A stretch of 64,000 bases of DNA from Protea cynaroides (lineage: Eukaryota; Streptophyta; Magnoliopsida; Proteales; Proteaceae): contig CM053267.1 of the NCBI GenBank assembly GCA_028583415.1, positions 51,722,914 through 51,786,913 on the forward strand. The letters are read 5' to 3'. Positions 35,440-47,598 of this stretch are shown here, piece by piece. The translations under genes and the position numbers were made by a program. Below the pieces are notes generated by a model. The model saw only the letters and a list, made by a program, of their open reading frames with translations, had not been told where the DNA came from and searched no databases. Positions within the stretch are counted from its first letter, which is position 1, and each line of letters begins with the position of its first letter.

Positions 35440-36470
35440 GCTCCTCCCTTCTTCTTCTTCTTTCTCCTTTTTTTTTTTCAAACCGAGAGCCCAAACTCTA
35501 TCAAACTCCCTCTTCACGTTTTCCTTTCTCTTTTTTCTGGTTTTTTTTTCTTTCCCCCATTTTTTTTCTCTCTTTTTCCCTTACTTTTCTCCCAAAAACG
35601 TGAGCTACAAAGGCCTTTCACGTTTTTTTTCTCTCTTCTTCCCTTACTTTTCTCCCAAAACTTAGCTCAAAAGCCTTTCCACGTTTTTCTTTCTCTTTTC
35701 CCTTTTTTTTCTCTTTGGAAAAAGTCATTTTCTTCTCTCTCTCACGTCCCTTTTATCTTCTCCCTCTTTCCCTTAAAAAAAAGCAATCTAGAAACCCTAA
35801 ATCCTCTCCTTTTTTTTTTCTTTTTTCTTTTCTTTCTTCCCTAAAACCGTCCCTCCTAAAACCCCCCACGTTTTCTCTTTCTTCTTTCCTTTTTTTTTTC
35901 TCCAACAAAATCCCTTGGATTCTCTTAGAAAGAGTCACGTTTTTCCTCTTTCCCTTTTCTTTTTTTTTCTCAAAATCTTTTTTTTTTTTTCCAACAAAAT
36001 CCTTTGGATTCTTTTAGAAAGAGTCACGTTTTTCCTCTCTCCCTTTTCCTTTTTTTTCTCAAAATCTTTTGGATTTATCCCCAAAATCCAAATCTCCATT
36101 CTTTTCCACGTTTTTTCTCTCCCCTCTTTCCTTTTTTTTTTCTCCAACAAAATCCTTTGGATTCTCTTAGAAAGAGTCACGTTTTTCCTCTCTCCCTTTT
36201 TCCTTTTTTTTCTCAAAATCTTTTGGATTTATCCCAAAATCGAAATCCCCATTCTCTTCCACGTTTTTTCTCTCCCCTCTTTCCTTTTTTTTCTCCAACA
36301 AAATCCTTTGGATTCTCTTAGAAAGAGTCACGTTTTTCCTCTCTCCCTCTTTCCTTTTTTTTCTCAAAATCTTTTGGATTTATCCCCAAAATCGAAATCC
36401 CCATTCTCTTCCACGTTTTTTTTCTCTCCTCTTTCCTTTTTCTTCTCAAAATCTGTTGGATTATCATTTA
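35440..36470. repeat. Pyrimidine-rich array with about 150-bp unit
   Basis: Almost purely C/T on the plus strand. Positions 35900-36470 are repeats with GGATTCTCTTAGAAAGAGTC at 35917, 36006 (variant), 36159 and 36310, spacing 89, 153 and 151 bp. Long open frames across it are low-complexity Phe/Ser/Pro strings and are not genes. Confidence 0.75.
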
Positions 36471-36524
36471 CATATAATAATATATATTATATACATATAT
36501 ACACATATACACATATATTTAATA

Positions 36525-36654
<130 letters not shown>

Positions 36655-36826
36655 CACATAGATGAACCGATTCGAAATGGGTTGAGACCGACTTAGGTTG
36701 ACAAGCGATATGGGTTGAGCTAGGTTGGACCAAAACTGGTTTGAACTGAGTTGACTGGACTGATTGGAATTAACTGGGTTTTCCCCCCTTGTCATTTCAC
36801 GGGTCATTTCTGCTGTTATCCCACAT

Positions 36827-38900
36827 GAAATTTTCCGATGGCCTCTATTCCAAATTTTTTGCATTCATTTTGTAAAACATTAAAAATGAGGAATATAGGA
36901 ACTTGAATCACCTCATTTGGAAGTAAAATGGTCAACTTATGAATTTTTGAAGTTTAATCGGATCAATTATCGATAATTTGATTGACCATTCTGCATGAGA
37001 TCCTTCGGAGGCTTCTACCGCAAATATTTTACGTTCACTTTGAAGAGCACTAAAAATGGAACATAATGAGACTGGAATCACCTGAATCCGATGTAGAACG
37101 GAAAAGATATGAAGCTTTGAAGTTCTAACGATCATTTTGCATGCAAGTTTGCATGGGACCCACTGGTGACTTCTACTTGGGATTTTTTACGTCCACTTTG
37201 TAGAACATCATGAATAAAGAATAATGGTCTTGGAATCATCTGAATCCGATGTAGAACGGGAAAGATATGAAGCTTTGAAGTTCTAACGATTATTTTACAT
37301 GCAAGTTTGCATGGGACCCACTGGTGACTTCTACCCGGGATTTTTTACGTCCACTTTGTAGAACATCATGAATGAAGAATAATGGTCTTGGAATCATCTG
37401 AATCCGATGTAGAACGAGAAAGATATATGAAGCTTTGAAGTTCTAACGATCATTTTGCATGCAAGTTTGCATGGGACCCACTGATGACTTCTACCCGGGA
37501 TTTTTTTCCGTCCACTTTGTAGAACATCATGAATGAAGAATAATGGTCTTGGAATCATCTGAATCCGATGTAGAACGAGAAAGATATGAAGCTTTGAAGT
37601 TCTAACGATCATTTTGCATGCAAGTTTGCATTGGACCCACTGATGACTTCTACCAGGGATTTTTTTTTATGTCCACTTTGTAGAACATCATGAATGAAGA
37701 ATAATGGTCTTGGAATCATCTGAATCCGATGTAGAACGGGAAAGATATGAAGCTTTGAAGTTCTAAAGATCATTTTGCATGCAAGTTTGCATGGGACCCA
37801 CTGGTGACTTCTACCCGGGATTTTTTACGTCCACTTTGTAGAACATCATGAATGAAGAATAATGGTCTTGGAATCATCTGAATCCGATGTAGAACGAGAA
37901 AGATATGAAGCTTTGAAGTTCTAACGATCATTTTGCATGCAAGTTTGCATGGGACCCACCGGTGACTTCTACCCGGGATTTTTTTTACGTCCACTTTGTA
38001 GAACATCATGAATGAAGAATAATGGTCTTGGAATCATTCGAATCCGATGTAGAACGGGAAAGATATGAAGCTTTGAAGTTCTAACGATCATTTTGCATGC
38101 AAGTTTGCATGGGACCCATGGTGACTTCTACCCGGGATTTTTTTACGTCCACTTTGTAGAACATCATGAATGAAGAATAATGGTCTTGGAATCATCCGAA
38201 TCCGATGTAGAGCGGAAAAGATATGAAGCTTTGAAGTTCTAACGATCATTTTGCATGCAAGTTTGCATGGGACCCACCGGTGACTTCTACCCGGGATTTT
38301 TTACGTCCACTTTGTAGAACATCATGAATGAAGAATAATGGTCTTGGAATCATCTGAATCCGATGTAGAACGAGAAAGATATGAAGCTTTGAAGTTCTAA
38401 CGATCATTTTGCATGCAAGTTTGCATGGGACCCACTGGTGACTTCTACCCGGGATTTTTTTACGTCCACTTTGTAGAACATCATGAATGAAGAATAATGG
38501 TCTTGGAATCATCTGAATCCGATGTAGAACGGGAAAGATATGAAGCTTTGAAGTTCTAACGATCATTTTGCATGCAAGTTTGCATTGGACCCATTGGTGA
38601 CTTCTACCCGGGATTTTTTTACGTCCACTTTGTAGAACATCATGAATGAAGAATAATGGTCTTGGAATCATCTGAATCCGATGTAGAACGGGAAAGATAT
38701 GAAGCTTTGAAGTTCTAACGATCATTTTGCATGCAAGTTTGCATGGGACCCACTGGTGACTTCTACCCGAGATTTTTTACGTCCACTTTGTAGAACATCA
38801 TGAATGAAGAATAATGGTCTTGGAATCATCTGAATCCGATGTCGGATGATCAAGATATGATGATTTGAAATTCAAACGATCCGACTTAGGATAATTTGCA
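36827..38900. repeat. 159-bp satellite array inside the LTR
   Basis: The landmark GCATGGGACC occurs at 37151, 37309, 37469, 37629 (variant), 37789, 37947, 38107, 38265, 38423, 38582 (variant) and 38741, giving a period of 158-160 bp. Differences arise mostly in a T-run. The two leftmost units (36827-37140) and the last (38741-38900) are strongly diverged while the inner ones are almost identical, the usual pattern of an array homogenised by unequal exchange. Confidence 0.9.
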
Positions 38901-39199
38901 TGAAGGCCCCTGAGATTATTTATAATAATTTCAGAAACCTCCCTTATATGTATCATCCGACTAAAATGGTCATATCTTCCTCATTTGATACCGGAATTGA
39001 GCAATTCTGGTCTCGTTTCGAAGATAATTCTATGACCTATGCATCTATGCAGATAATAGCCCATGACCCTGCTGTGGGAATCAGTGAAAAATCATAAATT
39101 TTTGGGTTAAAGGTCAGAAACCTGCCATATTGGTTCACTTATGCCGAGGGTGGCAAAAATGGGGTGCTTACAAACGGCGTTTTGTAGGAAACGCCGCAA

Positions 39200-40286
39200 T
39201 CTATGTCAATCCGGATTCGGCTTGTCTTAAGTTGACTTTCAACTTGGGACTTGCCCGTGATTGTTAGATGGCCACCACGTGGCGGTTCTGAGATCCAACG
39301 GTTTTTTGTAAAGTTGGAGTAAAAGAGTTAATGAGTGATATTGTAGGGAGTCTTTATATTTGCATCTCAACTACTCTCCTTCTTCTCTGCAGCCTAATAT
39401 ACTTGGGAGAATATCCATTAATTGCAGTTCTAGTAGAAAGCAACGGTTGTTGCTGGAGGACGTGGTGGAGAATCAGGATCACTACCGCCACCCTCATCCT
39501 CATCCTCACCAAAGCAATGTGTATGTTCTCCAACTCGACATCCAGGTTCCATCTGGTTGTAACAATCTAAACTCCTAAGTTTCAGTTCCGCTTTCCTTGT
39601 TTCATCTTCGTTTCTCTTTCCTTCTTTATTGATCGAAGTTGTGAAAAATGAAAAGAAAGAAAAGAAAAAAAGAACAGAAATACGAAGGTATCCGAAACTG
39701 TTCAACCTATGTGAATTCCGTGGATGAGAGGGAAAAACGCATAGAACCAAATAAGGGAGAACAGAAGAGCCGAAGCATTTAGCTAACCCCAAAAATTATC
39801 CGAAATCGATGTCGGAACTCGGAAGACGGATTTGTACTAGAGAGAAATAGAGAAACTATAAGCGATTGATATGTGAGATAATGGAAATGCTCAACAATAG
39901 AAGCTGCACTTACCTAATTACCTATCAGCTTTCAAGTTGTTGAATTTCTTTAAAATTAGCTAAATCTGCAAGAAAAAAGAAGATTGCAGAGAATAGTAAG
40001 GATGAATCAATTCAATTTCTCAGGCCGAGAAATCGCCGATCGGGGCCACTTCTCGACTTTGTTTTGTTCTTCGTCTGCTCCTTCGCTCCTCCATGGTCGT
40101 CGACATGAGGTTCCAGGGGAGGGTAGAAACAGAAGACTCCCTACAATATCTCTCATTAACTCTCTTTATTCCAACTTTACAAACAACCGTTGGATCTCAG
40201 AACCGTCACATGGCAACCATCCAACAATCACTGGCAAGTCTGAAGTTCAAAGTGAATTTGAGACGAACCGAATCCACTCGAGACAT
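39200..40286. repeat. Inverted duplication with about 150-bp arms
   Basis: Arms 39200-39352 and 40134-40286 are reverse complements at roughly 80-85% by eye (shared TGAGATCCAACGGTT, GATATTGTAGGGAGTC), with a spacer near 780 bp. The left arm includes a perfect G-box CCACGTGG at 39274-39281 and is followed by a TATA-like TTTATATTTG, so it may derive from a promoter. Transcription through both arms would give a long hairpin. Confidence 0.75.
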
Positions 40287-40724
40287 GGATTTTGACTTGG
40301 ATCATGCTTTGCCCCTTGTGCCCTCGATCGAGCCAATCCCCAACCCGCTTGTGGACCAGCATGATCTCTCCATGCCCCTGGAATTGTCCCCGCTGGCTTC
40401 CATCCATGACCTTTCCCATTCTGCTAGGGATGACAAAGATGATGGCTTTCTCCGTGAAGACTCGTGGTACGTTAAATCAAACGATTGTAGACTTCAATAC
40501 TCTTCCTCGGATGAAGAGATCTTCCTCGGATGAAGAGAGACTGGAAGTGGAATGACTTGCTAGAAAGAATTCCACCTTTTCTTCTGCTAGACCCAAGGCT
40601 AAAATCATGAAGTTTGGATGCCATGAATCCCTCTACAATTCCTATGTCGAGGATTCGTCTAGCATTAACCTTATGATAGACTGGAATGGGGTTTCAATTT
40701 CGGAGGAAGAAATTCGTAAATTGT
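40093..40724 (+). pseudogene. Unrecognised broken reading frame
   Basis: A 146-residue open frame (40093-40533) with an acidic, Pro/Leu/Ser-rich C-terminal half. A 19-bp perfect tandem duplication (40501-40519 and 40520-40538) shifts the frame. The pre-duplication frame continues past one stop codon (40553) to FGCHESLYNSYVEDSSS and SISEEEIRKL, ending at a stop at 40724. A 3'-UTR-like T-rich region follows. No family recognised; it may be a captured gene piece or a transposon frame. Confidence 0.4.
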
Positions 40725-41004
40725 AGCGTTATTTCTTGATGTCTTTTCAGTTTGGTTCGACTAGTTGTTTGCTTTCCCATAAATGGGATCTAGATTTTAC
40801 ATAGTTTCCTTTAGTGGAGAGAGAGTGCTCCCTCTCCTTGTGCTTGGCTGGGGCGTTATTGTTTTTTCATTTGGTTGTGCTCTCTTTTTCTTTTGGGTTT
40901 TAATCAAATCATCCAATTAGCTGTGTTTCTTGAAACGGAGTGAGAAATAGTTTTGCTTATTAGCGGCGTTTTTGAACATACACCGCAATAGACCACCTCC
41001 AAAG

Positions 41005-41190
41005 GGATCCACATTGGGAGGAGGGGTGTCAACACCATTAGATGACTGACACCTGGGACTCGAGTGAATCCGAGCCCTCCATCTAAATAAACAAGCTGAG
41101 CCGACAAGGGGATGTCGGTTCAAATGGAGGGTTCGGGTGTCGGCCATCTAATGGGGGTGCCGCCCCTCTTCCCAAACTTCTGAGAAGAGA
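41005..41190. repeat. Fold-back MITE, copy 2
   Basis: Shares ATTAGATG-CTGACACCTGG, GTGAATCCGAGCCCTCCATC and GTCGGCCATCTAATGGGG with copy 1 (1-224), with the same inverted organisation. It lies about 790 bp 3' of the second His-rich gene. Confidence 0.65.
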
Positions 41191-41982
41191 AGATTTAGAT
41201 ACCCTCTAAAGTGACCATTGCTCCATGTGGTAGAATCAGAATTCTACACATAACGGGGGCAAGACCAACATGGCAGGTAAGTAATTGAAACCAGATATGA
41301 CTGAGTACTTGAAAGTATGTCACTATCGCTCTGTATTAGCTGCAAGGCTGTTTTTATCCTGTTCACTCGAAAGAATATGAGAAAGGTGGCCTCATTTTCA
41401 GGTGGTCTCATTTTCATTGGCACTTATGCCCTTTATGCCATTGTTCAAATGCTCTTGCTCGGAAAGAAGAATAGTATAATCAAGTAAAGTAACTTTCTTC
41501 TCTTCATCCCTAGATCTCCCAATTCAAGCAAGCAAAGTTTAATCAAGAACCTGAAATCCAATATGAGATGGAGCTTGCTTTATTGATTTTGAACTAAATG
41601 AGATCAGAATTGTTCTGAATCCTAGAAATTAGAATCGAGAAGAAATTAATGATTTCCCGAAATTTGTGATCGTAATTTTGAATATTCAATTGACTAGAGG
41701 ATTTGTTACAGAATTCCATTAAAAAAATGAAATTCTAAAAGCAACTGCTGCACCTGCACAATTCCTGGACATTTTCTATTTTTTATGAACCTTTTTTCTT
41801 AAATTAAAAGAAAAAAATATAAATCTAAGAAATGAGAAAAACTCAATAAAAATAAGTATGTATTATAAGTATTTATTGGCTATATGTGACAATATGCATC
41901 TATCTCCACGTATATAAAACTCAAAAATCACAAGGTACTGCACACATATAAAAATTACAATTGAAAAAGAAAAAAAAAAAGG
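41191..41982. other. 3' flank of the second His-rich gene
   Basis: Mostly AT-rich. A 36-codon frame at 41377-41487 encodes a short peptide with one hydrophobic helix (GGLIFIGTYALYAIVQMLLL), preceded by ATGGCAG/GTAAGT at 41270, a good donor site. No acceptor joins the two in frame, so a gene is not supported. 41800-41982 resembles the flank of the first His-rich gene. Confidence 0.4.
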
Positions 41983-42677
41983 TCAGTGGAAGTGCTTGAA
42001 GAACTTCCGGAACCACTTGAGAAGGCCTGAGTGTTTCTTCTTCTGGTTGTTGTGATGATGATGATGAAGACGTTTGCCATGAAAAACCCCTGCCGTCCTA
42101 GACTTGATCATGATGTCGCCGCCATATGGAAAATCTTCTCCGGCAATGAGTGGCTGAAACTGTTTCTCCATCTCCTCGTACTTCTTGTCCTTCTTATGAT
42201 GATGACAGTGTGGAAGAAGTGAAAGAGGAAGCCATGTTTCTTGTGCTTCTCCTCCTCTTCCATCGAATGATGACGGCAGCACTTGTGGAAACCAAAGAGG
42301 AAGGGGAAGTGGAAGGGACAGCCATGATTCTTATGCATCTTGTGCGGTTCGACTTCCAAATACTCATCGTCATCTTCGATGGAATTAATTGTCAGAGGTG
42401 CTAGGGTGACATCCTCGGATCCTGACAGTTCATCATCGGTGGCGTCAATCGATCCAAATTCGAGAAATTCATGTGAGATGAGAGAATCTTCTATGGATTT
42501 CTGGCTAGGGAGGAAGATCTTGGGCTCGGTATCTGAATCTATCAAATGAATAGAATTGGATGTTGAATCAGGAAGATCGTTGGAATTTGAAGGATTCCAT
42601 TCGTTAGGTTGGTGGCGAGCTTTGGAGGGAAGGAAGAGGGAGAAGATGAGAGTGATGGTAGCTGCGAATCTGGCCAT
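41983..42677 (-). pseudogene. Second histidine-rich gene, frameshifted
   Basis: Start chosen at 42677 (MARFAATITLIFSLFLPSKA), because the longer upstream Met at 42755 lies above the TATA box at 42731-42738. Signal peptide residues 1-20. It shares DLPDS, EPKI-LPS-K and the C-terminal LLKWFRKFFKHFH with the intact gene. The first frame is open to 42108, but the conserved C-terminus (IAGEDF, HHHHH, the KWFRKFF motif) is in another frame (41983-42282), so a 1- or 2-base indel lies near 42200-42230. His tracts are shorter than in the first gene. If the indel is real, the product loses the conserved tail; a sequencing error is the alternative. Expression and family notes are as for 1188-1877. Confidence 0.75.
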
Positions 42678-42730
42678 CGTGTCGGAGAAAGTCCAGTCCC
42701 GGTGGGATTTTGGAGATCGGGGAAATGATA

Positions 42731-42738
42731 TATTTATA
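42731..42738 (-). promoter_or_regulatory. TATA box of the second His-rich gene
   Basis: TATAAATA on the minus strand, 54-61 bp upstream of the ATG. This promoter region is also preserved at 9590-9710, without its gene. Confidence 0.6.
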
Positions 42739-42839
42739 GGTAGGTCAAGGTCCAAAGTCCGAAGTCCAAGCCAGCTGGTTGTCGTGGACTGGACTTGGGG
42801 GGAATGTATTTGCTTATCTGCCTTCCTCAGACAACAATA

Positions 42840-45800
42840 CCCCCACTGCTATCAATTTTAATGGGAAACAGGTAAAGGTTGTCATGTTCTTGCTGCCCGG
42901 TATCAACTTCAAAACAAAAACGTAACCGGCATTTGCGGGCATCGAAAGTATAGGGATAGGATCTAGCATTGTACTGTAGTAGTGTTATTCTTGATTGATG
43001 AGAATATATTGTCATGGGTTTCGATGCACTCTCAATTAATCAGGATCAACACTATTGTAAAGCAGCATTACAAATGATCCTATGATAACATGAGAAGGGT
43101 TTGGGTAGAGATGTTGATTAAGCAATGAAACTAAATCGGTGTCATTAATTCAGACAAAACCTTGAAAAGAAAGATAAAACTCTACCTTACATACTCCAAA
43201 TCAGTTTGTAAACTTTTTTTGGGTTACACTCGCACCGTGTCCATGGCCTATTGACATGGGTTCTTTTTGCACGTTGTGCTTGGGCCATCACGGTAGCCTT
43301 GAATAAGGTGGTATTGTTGGTATTTCAGTTTGGGAAGGATTAGGTTTTTGTACAGGATTAGAGTCACAAAGAAACATTCTTTTTTTAAGGTAAAAGTTTT
43401 TTTGATCTCCTAGCAGGGTTTCATAGTCTAGAATCATCCACCCTCAAAATAAAAATTCTCGTAATTATCCCCTCTGGTTCTTGTTCTTGCACTCTCTACA
43501 ACTTCCTTTTTCTCTGGAGAATTTTCTCGTTCCCCTCTTTTAATGGAAAAAGATCACTTCCCGATTCCTATGCCCTCACACGTGAGGTAATAAAATGAAC
43601 ACCATGCCTATGGTCATTTCACCTCAGAGAGCACAGAGAATGTTGCCCAACAACGATCTTTTTCTTTTTCTTTTTCTTTTTTTAATAAATCAAAACTTCA
43701 AATAGACAAGGAAAGGTAGAATGAATAATTTGTCAAATTCACGTAAAGCACTAGCACCGGAAGAGGATCTCGACTCATACTATCTCAACCTCTTTTAAAT
43801 GTATAAATATCCCTCGTGTCATAATTTGAAGATTTTGACCTCTCTCATATCTTGGTTTACAAATAGTATTAATTCATCAGATGGTAAGGATTAATAGGTA
43901 TCTGTTTGTGCCACAAGCATGGCATCCATAGGCCCCGGCAGCAGTATCATTTTATTTTATTTTTAATTTAAAAAAAGAAAAAGAAAAAACAAGGGTGTCA
44001 AAGCTGCGTGGAGTCAGCACTTAGACACACGAAGGACCGACTAATACTGCCCCATCCCATGTGAAATAAAAAAAATTCCACCAAAGTTGGATGCACGCTC
44101 CCAATGGGCCTCGCACTAGAGTACTGGTCAAGTAACTTAGACCGGAATTTATTCTATGATGGTTAGAATCTAAGAAGTACCAGACTCCCCTTAAAATAGG
44201 CCTAGCCTTTGAAAAAAGAAAAAAAAGTAATGTGTCATTGATAAATATATATATTTTTTTTCAAGAGAGGCCCGAAAGGAGGAGTACTTCTGCATGTACA
44301 TGTATTCTTCATGGGATTTCATCACTATCTGTAGTATGGGATCCACCTCTAGAGTGTGAGACCCACTGGATATGGACAGTGATAAATTCCCGTAGAGAAT
44401 ACAAGTACATGCAGGTGAATCATTTTCCTAAAGGAGCGGCCAATGATCCGGGACTACAACTACATGGGAGGGAGAGAGTCGAAACCAAGACTTCAAAAAG
44501 ATCTTCTTCAATGACTGGCCGGGCTGCCAACTGAGTCATCCAACAACTAAGAATCACTCGATGCGTAGTCTGATGTGTAGCATGTGCTTGTTGCCTGAAT
44601 CTACTGCGAGCATATGTCGCAGCTCAAATTTACTGAGCACTGTAATCATGCATGGCATGTCCCTTAAGAAATCTTGGTGGATTATAATCCGATATCCGAT
44701 GTCACTTGTGATGAAAGTAGGATCTGGAACTAAGCTTCAAGGTGTCAGTGTCGACACGGTATCAACATTAGCCAAAACTGATCCGATATGGATACGGATC
44801 AGTTAACTGTATAAACAATGGACTTCAGACGTAAATTCTAAAACCGATCGATATCTAAACCGACATAAGTACAACTGATCCGATTCCAATTACTAAAACT
44901 ATGCGTTGAACTTAAAAGCGCCTCTGACATTGTACCTCATAATATGAATCTATGGGCAGCAATTGTAATTTTCAGGTTGGTTTCCCACCATTATTTAGCT
45001 ATACAATCAATTCAGTCACATTCATCAAGTGTTCAAGTGTTATTTTATCCATTGTAGAAATCGACACTAAACACGATGCGGAAAGCAAACAAAATAGAAA
45101 GAAATAATCACACGATGCAAATATTTTATGTGGTTGAATGGGGATATCTTGTCTATGTCTACAGTGAGATGAATCTATTTCATTATCTATAGATAATAAG
45201 GTTACAATGTTCTTCCTCACACCTCTTGTCAAATTAGAAAGAGAAAGTCATCGCTATATATTTATAGCAAACCCTATACAGGTATAATTACTGAAATACC
45301 TATATTGCCTTCAAAATATACAGGCTCCTGATAGCGTGAGAAATTAATTCAAAAACCCATGAGACAGACCACACAAATCATCTTATTTCTAATAACATCC
45401 ATGGCATATGGACCTTTAGATAGGATGATAAATGTAATTGTAATTGATTTGTGTAGTAGCCACAAGCAATTTTAATTGGGAGGGGACTTAATACTTAAAG
45501 GGATTTTCTTAATGTTACCACTTAATTTATAATCATAGTTTTATTACCCTTTATGACAAAATCTTGTCATTTCACATCTTTTCTCAAAAACATCGGGCAC
45601 TTTTAGAATGCTAAAATGATAATGATAAGTTATTTTTTAATTATTTTTTAAAACAATTTTTTCTTTTGACTTTTAAAATATTTGTAAATAAGACAAAGAA
45701 CAATTGAAAAAATATTATATATTTTAACTACACTAATGGGACAATGTGCACGACAACTAAATTGACCATCACATATTTAAAGAAATAGAGGACCATAATT

Positions 45801-46785
45801 ATTTGGCAGAAATGAGTCAAGAAAAAAAAAGCAAGAACCTTTAGTTTAGCAAGGGATCGCTGGAATGCTTGATCACGATAGGGTAAGGGTATACAAAATT
45901 CATGAGTCAAAGGGAATTTTAAGTACATATGAGGGGTGCATAGTAAATCTGTTTACATAGTCTATTTCTCTAAATCACGGTTTTTTTTACTCTAATTGTT
46001 TTACCCTAATTGTTTTAGTGTAAAATATCCACGCAAATGATATTTTACATTAAAAAAATTTCTAGGTAAAATTTTTCTATTTTTTCAATACATTTGATTG
46101 TATTTTACATCAAAACAAACAATAAAAAATCCTATTTTACAAAATATATATATATATATATATATATTCATCATTTTATACGAAAACCAAAGGAACCTTT
46201 ACTGCACCGTTAACGAATAAACTTTTGTCTTATTTTAATTTTATAATAACTGGTTTGTCAATATAAAATAAAAGAAAAAAAATATTTTCCTTTCAAATTT
46301 GGAATAATCATCTTGGGAATGATGGAATTTAAATTATTTTTTCTCATAAAGTTTCTTTCCGAAATTGTAAAGTTTTATAAAATATTTTATTTTTTAATTT
46401 TTCAATTCTTTTTATTCTTTTGTCTTTTTTATTCATTTCTTTTCGAACAATCCATATGAATGAACTAGTGTATTACACGGACCAAGTTGACCATCAAAGG
46501 GAAAAAATTTTGAAATTCAAATGCATGCCATTTCAAAGATAGGATTCACATATTGGTTGTGGTTGCTAAACAGAGTGTAATAAAATTCCACTTTAAAGCA
46601 AGCATTGAAATGTAGTTGGACCATGTTTAATTTGACATAGGAAAGTATATACATTGAACACATAATGTTGGAATCAATAAGCTTAGATACTCGATAATTA
46701 CAATCCAACAAACAAAAATTATCCTTTTTTTGGGGTAAAAAAATTATCCATTTGATAGATAATTATTTGTTATTAAATTATTCTC
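42840..46785. other. Block B, non-coding segment 1
   Basis: Colinear with block A pieces at 15432-15505, 16050-16891, 17795-18900 and 19090-19150. Contains the fold-back MITE at 44291-44416, a dispersed-repeat copy at 44050-45420, and a (TA)n run at 46146-46167. No gene seen. Confidence 0.55.
44291..44416. repeat. Fold-back MITE (GCATGTACATGTA type)
   Basis: CTGCATGTACATGTATTC at the left pairs with GAATACAAGTACATGCAG at the right, with an interior rich in GTGGGACCCAC-type words. A second copy lies at 46786-46931 and a partial one at 21872-21970. Confidence 0.65.
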
Positions 46786-46931
46786 AAGTTCGAATCACCT
46801 GCATCTACATGTACTTACCATGGGATCTCATCACCTTCAATGTGGTGTGGGACCCATTTTTAGAATGTGGGATCCATTGGATATGGACGATGATGGGATC
46901 CTATGGAGAGTAAATGTACATGCAGCTGAAG
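46786..46931. repeat. Fold-back MITE, block B-specific insertion
   Basis: Same family as 44291-44416. Direct repeat TATTCTC on both sides (46779-46785 and 46932-46938). The block A counterpart (near 19155) runs TTATTCTCCAAATAAATC without the insert. Confidence 0.65.
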
Positions 46932-46938
46932 TATTCTC

Positions 46939-47598
46939 TCAGATAATTAGTCGCAGGACCATGGTTCACATATTTGATTCCATGCATTTTGCAACAAGTG
47001 AATCAATTGGATTGGGAGATCTATATCAGATCATTCTGGATTGGATCATTCGATCTTAAAAGAAGGATCATTAATCGGTAAAAATCGGTATCGAGTTGCG
47101 CAAAGTAGTTTTCTATTGTTTATTTATTAAAATAAAGTAAAAGAAGACTGCGAAGTTACATATCTGTCTAATGAAATGAAAAATCTCACTCCTGTTGGAT
47201 GGTTATGCATGAGGATCTAAATCGTCTCTGTTATTGGACTGGCTTAGTATGCGCACAGGTAAACACCAGCCCTTCACGACGACAAGACTGGCCAACAAAA
47301 GATGATTTTTATCCCATGCATGAACCATTGCAGCTAGCAGCCATCTCGCTCCCAATAAATTAATCAATACTATATTAAACCAAAAAATTTCCCAAGAAAA
47401 TTGAAGTTGTGCTTTCAATTCAGATCAAATAGCAAATTATTTCCTTAAAAAAAATAATACAAATAAAATAAAATAAAAAACAACAACCAACAACACTGAT
47501 TTTCACAACAACAAACAAACGTCTCTTCGCTCTCCCGCTTCTTGTTGGCTAGTTACCACACAGCCTTATTAGCAATGACTGATGATTTGAGAAATTTT
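46939..47598. other. Block B, downstream of the cystatin gene
   Basis: 46960-47070 matches 19200-19310. From about 47075 to 48180 block B has no counterpart in block A. No coding feature apart from the cystatin gene. Confidence 0.5.

Larger units (their letters stand above)
39173..40990. mobile_element. Possible CACTA-like or gene-capturing element segment
   Basis: Both edges carry related words: AACGGCGTTTTGTAGGAAACGCCGCAAT at the left (39174-39201, written here only to mark its position) and GCGGCGTTTTT...CACCGCAAT near 40964-40992. Hairpin-forming GGCG/CGCC words of this kind are common in subterminal parts of CACTA elements, but I find neither CACTA termini nor a 3-bp duplication. The interior holds an inverted duplication and a broken reading frame. 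Confidence 0.25.

Noticed and set aside
38246..38725. 159-codon minus frame made of a repeated 53-residue peptide
   Set aside because: It arises because 159 bp is a multiple of three; T-run length changes break the frame in most neighbouring monomers.
42678..42755. Upstream Met of the second His-rich frame
   Set aside because: It lies above the TATA box; the Met at 42677 aligns with the start and signal peptide of the first copy.
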